Origin: Theristus sp. LFF4_11 | Taxonomy: Eukaryota > Nematoda > Chromadorea > Monhysterida > Xyalidae | Assembly: GCA_030248135.1 (NCBI GenBank) | Contig: JASANC010001711.1 | Location: 1-64,000 of the forward strand | Direction of reading: 5' to 3' | DNA: 64,000 nucleotides | Shown here: positions 24,201 through 32,987 of the stretch, piece by piece | Layout: each line of letters opens with the position of its first letter | Numbering within the stretch: position 1 is the first letter of the stretch | Translations under genes and position numbers: made by a program | Notes under the pieces: model-generated | What the model was told of the DNA's origin: nothing | The model's input: the letters and a program-made list of their open reading frames with translations, nothing else | Database searches by the model: none

Positions 24201-26230
24201 GGTGCGTCGCGAACACTGTGGCGCTGGTCGCAATCGCACCGACGACATTGTGGCACGCAGTAAGTCCAACAAGTTCTGACGACGAAAGCGGAGTTAATCG
24301 AAGCAAACTGCTAGAAAATACCACATCTAGTTGTACTACTGATTGTTTAATTAGTACCATTTTTTCTTCTTTGTCGTTTAGCGAATGAACGCAGTGAATG
24401 AAGCCTGGAAAAGCAAAGCTGATACTTGTTCACCTGCACGTGTTCATCGTGCCAGTGATGTGCAGGGATCAGTCGGAGGCAACGCACGGCACAGAGACGC
24501 ACACGACTGTGCACTGTGGACGCACTGCTCGTGCACAGCAGCAGCTCAAGCTGAAATGAACACAGCTCGCGGAGGGTCACGAGCATCCACACCAAAACGA
24601 TACAAACTTACGCGTGAAAGAACACGTGTGTGTTTGCAAAGAGCTTTTGCCCGATGCCGCTTGTTTCTCTGCTCACCTGTTCGTTGAGCATACACAGCGA
24701 ACCGACGGTCATCACAGTCAGCGAATGCAATGCGGCCACATTCAGTCGACTCGCCCACGATTTCTCGAGTAACTTCGATTCGCAGAACCTGCGAACGAAA
24801 AACACAGTTCAGGTTCAGCTGATTTTTTCGATTTTCATCAACAGAAAATGCAGAGTCCAAACATGCAAGGTGTCGCATAAAATCAATCAATCATTATGGT
24901 GTTGAATTGTGAATCATAAACAAGCAGTCTGGTTTTTGAATTGGGCTCGAACGAGTTCGATATGCAGCCAATCATGACGCCAGAACGTAATTGTAAAGCT
25001 ACTGCATAAGTTTGTCCGTTTTACAGTTTCACTGCACCTGAATATCTTCTCGGAGACGGTCGGGTCGAAGTGCATGTGCAGGAACGAGCGCACCAGCAAG
25101 TATTTCGTGTCCATCGGCGTGCGCACGCTCTCGAGCAGCTCGAACATTTTTTCCACGATGCCGCCCGCGAAGAAAACACCGGAGTCACTCGCTTTCCTGC
25201 ACGGGACGTTGCATTGTCGACATTTGTTGAGTGTTGGAATTCTGCATGTTTGATTGGCGGAGCTGCATCAAAACAACCGGACAACAGAGCAACCGACTGT
25301 GAATGTTGACTGAATCGCTGCAGCGCGTGTATGGCGGCGTGTTGCTCGTGCGCGTGCACGGCCGTGATGCCGGTGGAGATCAAATGGTGCACCAGCGGTT
25401 GATCGATCAACACCGACGCCAAGGACGCCAGCAGACGCAACGCAAACGTGCGAGCCACCGGGTCGTTGCTGTGCGTCACCTGACAGCGACAACATCAGCA
25501 AAACAATCAACACATTCGTTGCTTCATGAAACTTACAACGCTTTAAAAACGTGTGCCAGAGCGCAAGTGGCACGACATGCGCAAATCGATTCGACGATCA
25601 CTTGAAATTGAGTTTTTCAACAACAAAAAAACCTGAAACGATTTTTCCGTCAACATACGGTCATTATCCGTCTCGTGATTTCGTCGATCGAGATGATTTT
25701 GGCGCAGTGGCGTTCGCACTGTTCAACGACGTGGCACACACAACCACGAAGCTCATTCGATCTGCAAATTAAAAGGTTTCTGCTGATTGATTCCCTTCAA
25801 ATCAACCTCCAACCGTGCAGCTTTCAGTTCAGTTCAGTCAGTTATGTTCTTCCAACTCGGATGTTTTGAGTGAACAGCTGTATAACAAGCAAAAAGGGTT
25901 GCTGTTCACTGTCTTACCCGTCTTTAAAAACGTCGGCCAACTTCAGGAACGCAGCATTCGTGAAGAATGGAAATGGAAATCGATCCAACAGTTCCGGCAT
26001 TCGCACGACACATTCAAATTGTTCGCCAAGTCGACCGCTGCTTCTGAGCGCTGCGCAGTCCATGTATGAATGACGATGGGTTGTTTTGGGGTGAAATAAA
26101 ATTAAAAAACACACAAAAGTGAAACGAGCCCGTTTTATGCACTGACGGACGACTGACCTCGATCCAAATCAGCCAAAGCCGACTGCATGTCGTAATCATT
26201 TCGAAAGACGTCTTTGTTAGTCCCGTCCAT
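18804..26230 (-). CDS. INTS7: Integrator complex subunit 7, about 21 exons
   Basis: Minus-strand exons, 5' to 3': 26230-26158, 26050-25918, 25761-25659, 25479-25298, 25196-25038, 24788-24677, 24550-24434, about 24310-24255, 24194-24110, 23933-23829, 23156-23047, 22766 to about 22400, 22011-21811, 21506-21330, 20951-20772, 20535-20349, 20231-20107, 19528-19430, 19380-19255, 19159-18992 and 18899-18804. INTS7 landmarks appear in order: SGRLGEQ, FTNAAFLKLADVF, HSNDPVAR...LRLLASLASV, WHLYRMARHA, LYASSFDADADSL, LVVKVEGV, ELNDRYFTADFLL and the final beta strand before the stop. INTS7 is an ARM/HEAT-repeat scaffold of Integrator, which cleaves snRNA and nascent transcripts in the nucleus. An acidic Ser-rich insert lies in exon 12. 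Junctions near 24.2-24.43 kb and 22.4 kb are unresolved. One intron hosts a foldback element, another a SINE. Confidence 0.9.
19626..19862 (-). repeat. Dispersed repeat, also found inside the 28.4-30.1 kb foldback
   Basis: The inverse complement matches 29277-29512, including ATTCAAATTTCGCGCGCTC, CACCCTGAAAAAAGC, GACTAGGAGTTGTC and AAGGCGGGAT. It sits in an INTS7 intron. Confidence 0.85.
21040..21254 (+). mobile_element. tRNA-derived SINE with (CAA)n tail
   Basis: The head has box A-like TGGCCTGGTGGTAGTGCG and box B-like GGGATTGAGCCCC. A body of about 100 bp follows, ending CGCCTAAAAATCA, then about 14 CAA units. It is distinct from the SINE at 4395/30310. It lies in an INTS7 intron, opposite to the gene's strand. 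Confidence 0.8.
23250..23815. mobile_element. Foldback element with 15-bp GAATTCCGG minisatellite arms
   Basis: The left arm (about 23252-23372) is a tandem array of GAATTCCGGCCCGGA. The right arm (about 23700-23813) is an inverted, more diverged array (CGGGCCGGAATT). Inside the arrays, TTTTCGCCAGCACGAACAAT and its inverse near 23682-23712 pair as well. The centre holds a fragment of the TTAGG-like dispersed repeat. It sits in an intron of INTS7. Confidence 0.85.
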
Positions 26231-27850
26231 TTTCGTTTGCCCTTTCTCTTTTCCTTCCAAAGAACACGATTTGCGTAGCAGTTGACTTGTTCCTGAAACT
26301 AAAAACAACTTGGGTGAAAAAAAACACGCAAGCTGCTGACTTAAGAAACATCGTCGTTTTTTGTTGTTGAACAGAAAAAAAACAATTTTTTCAAGATTTC
26401 AAGATTTTATTTAACGCGCAACACCTTTAACAAAAACACAATGATAAACAATTAACATAATGACAAAATTATCAAAAAAAATGAATGAAACAAACAACTA
26501 TTATATCATTGTTTTGTATCGGGTGTCGGATGTGGATGTATTTACCCTAAAACAAGCTGAAGTTGAAAAACATTTGGAGGCACAAACTCTATCCAAAAAA
26601 AAAAAAACTCAATTCACACACAAAACGAGAACCGAAAACTGAAGAACCCGAAACAATCAATAACAAAAAACTTCAATGAGTGGCTTTCTCAAACACAAGA
26701 TAAAGAACAGCAACGACGCCTGTGACGGCTCAACACTATGATGAAAAAACCAAAAAAAACCAAAGAAACAAGTCTATGAGCTGTCTCTTCATACATCATT
26801 TTATTTTGTTTTTTTTTCTTTTTTTTTCTTTTTTTGCACATCTTTTTTCTTTCTTTCTTTTCTCTTTTTTCTTTTTCTTTTCTTTTTTTTAAGAGACGCA
26901 GAAACAGACATATCGCAAACACACAAAGGACTCTTAAAACAGTCACACACTAAGACACATACCAAACACGATACGAAACGCACTGAACACAAACGAAGCA
27001 ACCGAATCAAAAAAGAAACCGAGCCAAGTCAAACGAGAAAAAAAAATCTGAACTGAACGGAACACAACAAAACGAACTCAAAAATCAAAAATGAAAAGAA
27101 GCAGAGTCGAATTTCTCGCGAACACAGGAAATGATTCTTGAACCAAGTTACACATCAAAAAGACGAACCAAAGCAACTGAACAAAAGCACAACAGTCGAA
27201 ACAAAATGATGTATAACCATACCTGGCAAAAACATAATCGAAAAACGGTACTAAACAAGACGAAATCAGCAAGCAAAAATGAATGAAGAGACGCAGAATT
27301 GAAGATATCGCAAACACAGACTCTTGAAATTAGCGTTTCATTTCAAAAACACGAATCGAAAATGAGCCGAACGGAAACAAAGCAACTACAACAGAAACGA
27401 AACGAAACGAAACGAAACGAAACGAAACGAAACGAAACGAAACGAAACGAAACGAAACGAAACGAAACGAAAACGAAACGAAACGAAACCAAACAAACAT
27501 AGCAAAAACAGAATCGAAACAAAACGGTACGGATCAAAACAAACACAACCAACAAATGTGAAAAATGAAAAGACGCAGAATCGTACTTATCACGAACACA
27601 CAAACACACAAAACACACAAAATGACGCAAAGAAAATGACTATAAAAAATCCAATTGTTCAATCAAAAAGACGACCCGAACAGAAACTAGGCAGCCGAAG
27701 CAGAACAAACTAAACCAAACCAAACAAATGCAAAACCGAAACAAGAACGGCACGGCACGGAACTAAACGGCGAAAACCAAACAAATAAATAAACAGACCA
27801 CATGCCAACGAAGAGACAACCGCGCGACAAACCAGCGGTTGTGCGGACTC
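26231..27850. other. A-rich low-complexity interval
   Basis: Upstream of INTS7 the plus strand is dominated by A-runs and words such as GAAAC, CAAAC and AAGAAA, with a T-rich block at 26805-26890. All open frames here are composition artefacts. The INTS7 promoter should lie at the left edge, but I see no TATA box. Confidence 0.6.
27393..27492 (+). repeat. (GAAAC)n microsatellite
   Basis: About eighteen tandem GAAAC pentamers with one interruption near 27472. Confidence 0.95.
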
Positions 27851-27852
27851 CC

Positions 27853-28375
27853 CTAGTCAAGTATTGTAGAGAACTTTTTTGAAACAAAAGTTTTAATTTT
27901 TTGGTATTCGGATGAACGGAGATAGCTCTTAAACTGGCCAACAGTAGGGGATGAAACCGTGGTATCCTCAAGAGAATTCCACAATGATATTACTCTGATA
28001 CTGAAAAAATGCTTGCGGACAGACGTTGTTGTTGTTGGAACTGTGAGCTTGAGAGTATGTCCCCGAGTGTTAGCACCATATCCTGGCTGGTGAAATACGA
28101 AGAAGTCATTTATATTAGGAACGAACAAACGACCTGACACTATTTTAAACACCAGAATTAGATCAGCAATAGTTCTGTTAATCACTAGTGGTAACAAAGA
28201 GAGTTGATCAAGACGTTGGGTATAAGAGCTCTGAAAACTAATTCCAGGAAGATATTTAGTGAAGGTTCTTTGTGGAGATTCTAACATTTTATTTAGTTCA
28301 AGCAAACTTGGGAACCAAACGGTTTGACAAAATGACAAATTTGGGAGGACTAGAGTTTTGAATAGTTTAAGTCTT
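27853..28375 (-). pseudogene. 5'-truncated non-LTR retrotransposon, reverse transcriptase C-terminus
   Basis: Minus-strand frame of about 170 codons. It has the pattern common at the end of LINE reverse transcriptases: LFKTLVLPNLSFCQTVW, then a region after the catalytic domain with RTIADLILVFKIVSG, then TRGHTLKL, FFSIRVISLWNSLED and VGQFKSYL. The catalytic domain itself is absent because the copy is truncated at its 5' side. I cannot assign the clade (CR1/Jockey-like layout). Confidence 0.8.
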
Positions 28376-28416
28376 TTTTTATTGTTATTTTTTTGTTATT
28401 TCAATTGTTATTTTTT

Positions 28417-30144
28417 GGGCATTGATAAAACTGCAGACCCGCACCCGACCCGACCCGATAAAAATTGTGTGATAAAACTACAGACAGACCCGATATCGGG
28501 TCGGGTCTAGACCAGAAAAGCGTTGATAAAACTACAGACCCGATGTTTTTGAAAAAGTGCTCAAAATTTGAAAAAAAGTCAAAAAAAATAAAATTAGCCC
28601 AAAGTCGGCCAAAATAAACGTAGTTGGCTGGGAACAGGTTACAAATGTAAAAATGTGTTTGTATGGCGGGAAATTCAAATATTGAATCAAAACGTGTCTG
28701 GTCACAGTCAGTTTTGTTTGCTTCACGCGGCTGATGTTACAAGTTCCATATATGAGGGTGTGGCTCTGCTCTGCGAGTAACCGAAAATACACGACAGTTC
28801 TGGGCTCTTATTATTGGCTGCTCATGTTATCGATTTCCCAACGTGCATGAGCGTCGAATATAGGACTCAGGATTTCCTGGATTTCACGCATTCACTATTG
28901 TTGCTGCATGCGGCTGATGTTACACGTTTCGTATATGAGTGTGGCTATGCGAGCAACAACACCCGACAGTGCTGCGCTATGCAGGGCTTTTGCTGTGCAA
29001 TGATTTATTTTCTTGAAAGCTCTTACTTCAACTTGCTTTCAAACAATAATTTTTTGTTTTCTGACATGGCAAAACCATAGCACATGGACATCACCGCACA
29101 AATTTCCTACAGTAAAGTCTGATAAGCCGCATTTTGAATATGATACGAATCAGCAACTAACAATGAAGAACACAAACAGAGTGCGGATGTTGAAAAAATA
29201 GATATTTGACAACAAGGCTCCGCGTGTTACGTGATACGTGCTACGCGCTACCACTGCATCTTTTTGTACAGTATGTCCGAATAAATAAGGCAGTTCATCA
29301 AGGCGGGATCAGTCGCAGACTAGGAGTTGTCTTTTTCAAAAATGCCAACATAATTTCTGATCATGTGTGCAAGAAAGAAAGAATGAACCGAATAGCACGA
29401 AGATTCCATTAGTTTAAAAAACACGTCATATTTGACACACAATTGGGTTTCTGAACAGTTTTCTCTTTCATTCAAATTTCGCGCGCTCATTGCACCCTGA
29501 AAAAAGCTCCCCTGTTTGCTCGGCCACTCCGTATTTTGCATCACCTTGTTTCTTGCAAAACCGATCCCATTCTTTATTGTTTCGTGAACTCCGTATTCTG
29601 CGTATAGCGTATTCTCGCTTATACCCACACTCTGTCATATACGAAACGTGTAACATCAGCCGCATGCAGCATCAATAATGAACGCGTGAAATCCAGGAAA
29701 TCATGAGTCTTTTTTCGACGCTCATGCACGTTGGGAAATCGATAACATGAGCAGCCAATAAGAGCCCAGAACTGCCGTGTATTTTCGGTTACTCGCAGAG
29801 CCACACCCTCATATATGGAACTTGTAACATCAGCCGCGTGAAGCAAACAAAACTGACTGTGACCAGACACGTTTTGATTCAATATTTGAATTTCCCGCCA
29901 TACAAACACATTTTTACATTTGTAACCTGTTCCCAGCCAACTACGTTTATTTTGGCCGACTTTGGGCCAATTTTATTTTTTTTTTGACTTTTTTCAAATT
30001 TTGAGCATTTTTTCAAAAACATCGGGTCTGTAGTTTTATCAACGCTTTTCTGGTCTAGACCCGACCCGATATCGGGTCTGTAGTTTTATCACACATTTTT
30101 TATCGGGTCGGGTCGGGTGCGGGTCTGTAGTTTTATCAATGCCC
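28417..30144. mobile_element. 1.7-kb foldback element with ~520-bp terminal inverted repeats
   Basis: It begins GGGCATTGATAAAACTGCAG and ends with the inverse, ...TATCAATGCCC, between T-runs. The outer arms hold repeats of CGGGTCGGGTC plus GTAGTTTTATCA. The arms then pair through GCCAAAATAAACGTAGTTGG, GGCGGGAAATTCAAATATTG and GCGGCTGATGTTAC. The centre (29277-29512) is a copy of the repeat at 19626-19862. No transposase frame was seen. Confidence 0.9.
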
Positions 30145-30172
30145 TTTTTTTATTTAAATTTTTTTTAAATGA

Positions 30173-30696
30173 TTTGGCGCTCTTTACTAATGCGTGGGCG
30201 TGGCCCAAGACAAATGAATGGCCCGACAAAATGGATGGCATGGCCCTACACAAAATGAATCTGGGCAAGGCTTAGGAATCTACAACGACTCATTGCAAGC
30301 AACCTCACATCAAAAATGGCGTCCGTGGCGTAGCGGTAGAACTTCGGCCTACAGTTCTGTAGGTACCGGGTTCGAACCTCGCTGTGGACAAGACATACTC
30401 GTGGAAAATTAGACTGACCAACGAACATCTAATGGTCTATTCCCTCCTGAGCCGAGGGTAAAATTGGGCTCGGGGCAATATTGCCCGTCTCCGCCGGAGT
30501 TTGGTACCTTAGGGTTTCCGGAACCGGCGCGCGTATAATTAAATTTAAAAAAAATCACAAAAATATCACTTTTAAGAATGTATACAAATGGTTGGGCCAT
30601 TTATTTTGTGTAGGCCATTCATTTTGTCTTGGGCCATTTATTTTGTGTAGGGCCACTTGTTTTGTCTTGGGTCACGCGTTAGTAAAGAGCGCCAAA
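30173..30696. mobile_element. MITE with TTTGGCGCTCTTTACTAA ends, interrupted by a SINE
   Basis: The left end TTTGGCGCTCTTTACTAATG and the right end TTAGTAAAGAGCGCCAAA are inverse. Inside each end, repeated GGCCCAAGACAAATG-type words pair. The middle carries the TTAGG-like dispersed repeat, itself split by a SINE. Confidence 0.8.
30310..30550 (+). mobile_element. tRNA-derived SINE
   Basis: The tRNA-like head GCGTCCGTGGCGTAGCGGT with box B GGTTCGAACCTC is followed by the same body as the inverted copy at 4395-4636. It is inserted in the TTAGG-like repeat, whose halves lie at 30262-30309 and 30556-30585. Confidence 0.85.
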
Positions 30697-30973
30697 AGTA
30701 AAACGGCACAATTTTTGGAAAGTTCAACAAAAATTTTCTTAGACTTTACCTTGTTAAACCGTCAGCCAGCAGGTCAAAGAATTTCTGATGTTCAAAGTCG
30801 AAGACTTCCCAATCTGCAGTGGAGATGTCCGAGACTGCACCAACGTCCAAAAGTTTTCCGAACCTTTTTCGTCCGGCCGGCCGGACCCCTGACCTGATAT
30901 CTGTTTTTCTGTTTCACTGCAAAATTTGAGTGCCCGCCCATTTAGGTTTGTAAACAAGCAAGCAGCATGTAAA

Positions 30974-31120
30974 ATGGGTTCATTTTCAGCTTCAGATAGA
31001 ATCCGATCCGCCCGCGCTTATTTAATTCAGCTAATGTACCTCCTAGTGAATATAATCGTTGTTGTTGTCGTTGTGTGTCTATGCCTTTCTGCGCCTTTGA
31101 AAAGCGCATCCGAAAACTAA
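30974..31120 (+). CDS. Candidate 48-aa membrane peptide
   Basis: A short frame with a basic N-terminus (DRIRSAR), one long hydrophobic segment (LIQLMYLLVNIIVVVVVV) and a short polar tail ending KSASEN. The frame extends upstream to an ATG at 30926. It could be a small membrane protein or chance; only composition supports it. Confidence 0.25.
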   Translation: MGSFSASDRIRSARAYLIQLMYLLVNIIVVVVVVCLCLSAPLKSASEN

Positions 31121-31338
31121 AATGGACCATTTGCAAAGAACGTTGTTAGTCTACAACTTTTTCTGTGCTGCGAATCTCTGAAGACCACAATCAATCGACC
31201 CTGGTCGTGTGCAGACTATTTTTCTGCAATCGTTCGCCTCTAAGCTGTAAATTGTTGTTCACGATTCTTGCGTGTGTTTACTTGATATTCAGTCTGGTTT
31301 TTATTTGCAGTGTTTAAAAAATCAAAACGAGTGGATTC

Positions 31339-31678
31339 ATGATGCACAGCCCGTGCTCGTATGCAACAATGCTCATTTTGTTCAGTGCTGTCTGGTGAGT
31401 TATTATCGAAATCATTTACCAAAAGTTCCGGCAAACAAAATAGAAAACTGTTTGTTTTTTTCAGCGAATCGGTGCACCGAACAACGCTCGGCAAGTCGTC
31501 GAATTCAATGCAACCGACGAATTTACACGAACGAACCAGCGAAGGGCAGCGCCTCAAGCGACCACAATTGTTGTGCACCGACTTTCGAGCGCTGCAAAAC
31601 AGTTGCACCACGCACAACCTCGGCCTGATGCAGCTGTTTTGTAGCCGACGAATCTGGTGCATGAGAATGGTCCCTTGA
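31339..31678 (+). CDS. Putative secreted cysteine-containing peptide, 2 exons, 89 aa
   Basis: Exon 31339-31394 encodes a signal-peptide-like stretch (MMHSPCSYATMLILFSAV) and ends at a strong GTGAGT donor. Exon 31465-31678 follows a T-rich acceptor and closes in frame. A polar spacer leads to GQRLKRPQLLC, where KR could be a dibasic processing site. The C-terminal segment of about 36 residues has four cysteines, spaced C-9-C-11-C-5-C. Layout (signal, spacer, dibasic site, short Cys-rich mature part) is that of a secreted peptide hormone, toxin-like or defence precursor. I recognise no family, and assign no function. A second in-frame Met follows immediately. Confidence 0.5.
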
Positions 31679-32393
31679 GTGCGCGCGATGAAACAGAAAA
31701 CGTCGGCGAACATGGCGTGAAATTGTGGTTGGAAGCAGCTGCTGCAAAACAGTCGTCTGATGCGTCAATGTTGAGTGATAAAAGTGATTGGCTACAAATG
31801 CTGTTTCGTCATGCTTAGCGGTACTGAAATTAAACGTTTCATGAACGTTTGCGGAGTCGTTTTAGGTTCGAAGTGCCACTCAAGGTAAAAAAAATTCTTA
31901 TTGATGCCTGGATCGCTTTCCCAAATTGAAATTGAACAACTATTTTCAACTGGCGTCCAATGCTTTTTGTATTTTTCTGTGCGGACAACAGTTTGACAAA
32001 AGCCACGGTGAATCATTTCGAAAAATTATTAGCACGAAAAAAAATCAAATCATAGTGGTCGGCCATCACAGACAGTTTTAGGTACATAAAATAGCGTCAA
32101 AAAGCCTGTTCCTATAAAAACATTCAAGAAAATGCTGCTGCTAAAGTATCCACGAAAACAAACTTACGATCTTACAACAGATGAAATCAATGTTAGCAAC
32201 ATCTTTAAAAATTTGGAATGTTTTTCAGTTTTTATGAACGTCGACTTGAATGAAAATTTCGAAACATAGCAGCTTTGGACATTTAACAACAGTTAATGGA
32301 CCAACAGTTAACAACGATCACTCAATGCGGAACTAATGGTTCGAAGACGTCGATTGATTCAAGCAAGCGTTTGCGTGCATAACAACAGCGTGT
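31679..32393. other. No gene seen
   Basis: AT-rich DNA between two small peptide genes. The open frames on both strands lack domains or signals. Confidence 0.5.
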
Positions 32394-32987
32394 TCAGTAC
32401 TGATCGTCGTAGATGTAGTACGTTGGCACAATCGGCAAAGAGCGCTGATAGCGGCCCATGTTGTATGGGATGACAAGCTGCAAACAGCAGTTGTGACACT
32501 CACTGACAACATCGGCGGAACATTTCACACAACAAAGTGGAACGATTTTGTTCGGTAAAATGTTCAGCAGTCATACTCACCGGTGTGAATAAAGCGGTAT
32601 TCATGAAGCAGTATTTAGTGACGCGCAACCGTCAATAAATACTGCTTCATGAATGCCCCTTAACAATATTGTGGAATTGTGTTTTCTTGAGAAACGGAAT
32701 TGACTACTGTACTTACCGAGCCACCAGATCTGAACCTGCCATACGTTGAGTAAGGTGCGCCATAGCCGCGCTTGGAAAACCAACGTGGATTTGTCTGCGC
32801 AAGAACAATTGTGTTTTGTCAGTTTCGTGTCTGCAGATTATTGGTGTCAACACGATACATGGTGCAAGCAATGCTTATGATCTAAAAACACCCAAAAAAT
32901 GTCACTCACAAAGTATCCACGGTCACCAAGGGCACAGTGAACGGCAAACATGCTGACCAGCACCAACACTATCAATCGACTGTGCAT
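32394..32987 (-). CDS. Putative secreted Tyr/Gly/Arg-rich peptide, 3 exons, 79 aa
   Basis: Minus-strand exons 32987-32910, 32794-32717 and 32477-32394; both introns are phase 0 with good GTGAGT and GTAAGT donors. Exon 1 is a textbook signal peptide (MHSRLIVLVLVSMFAVHCALG). The mature part has no cysteine, is rich in Tyr, Gly, Arg and Ser, and contains FSKRGYG (a possible KR cleavage site), YGRFRSGG and a tyrosine-rich end, TYYIYDDQY. It could be a neuropeptide precursor or a small matrix/cuticle protein; I recognise no family. The clean signal exon and equal-phase introns make a real gene likely. Intron 2 holds a 64-bp palindromic repeat. Confidence 0.6.
32597..32662. repeat. Palindromic repeat TATTCATGAAGCAGTATTTA
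   Basis: TTCATGAAGCAGTATTTA and TAAATACTGCTTCATGAA face each other across about 17 nt. One arm recurs at about 46025-46055 with GCGTCACTAAATACTGC. Confidence 0.8.

Noticed and set aside
26689..27010. Lys-rich frames on the minus strand
   Set aside because: Products of a T-rich low-complexity block.
27299..27630. Frames with NETKR or FRFVS repeats
   Set aside because: Translation of the (GAAAC)n microsatellite.
27853..28338. A cellular gene of 161 aa
   Set aside because: The TRGHTLKL and FFSIRVISLWNSLED pattern is that of the end of a LINE reverse transcriptase, and it is 5'-truncated.
30310..30382. A tRNA gene
   Set aside because: Box A and box B are present, but the anticodon arm is not a proper tRNA arm, the body continues for about 170 bp, and a second diverged copy lies at 4395-4636. 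This is a SINE.
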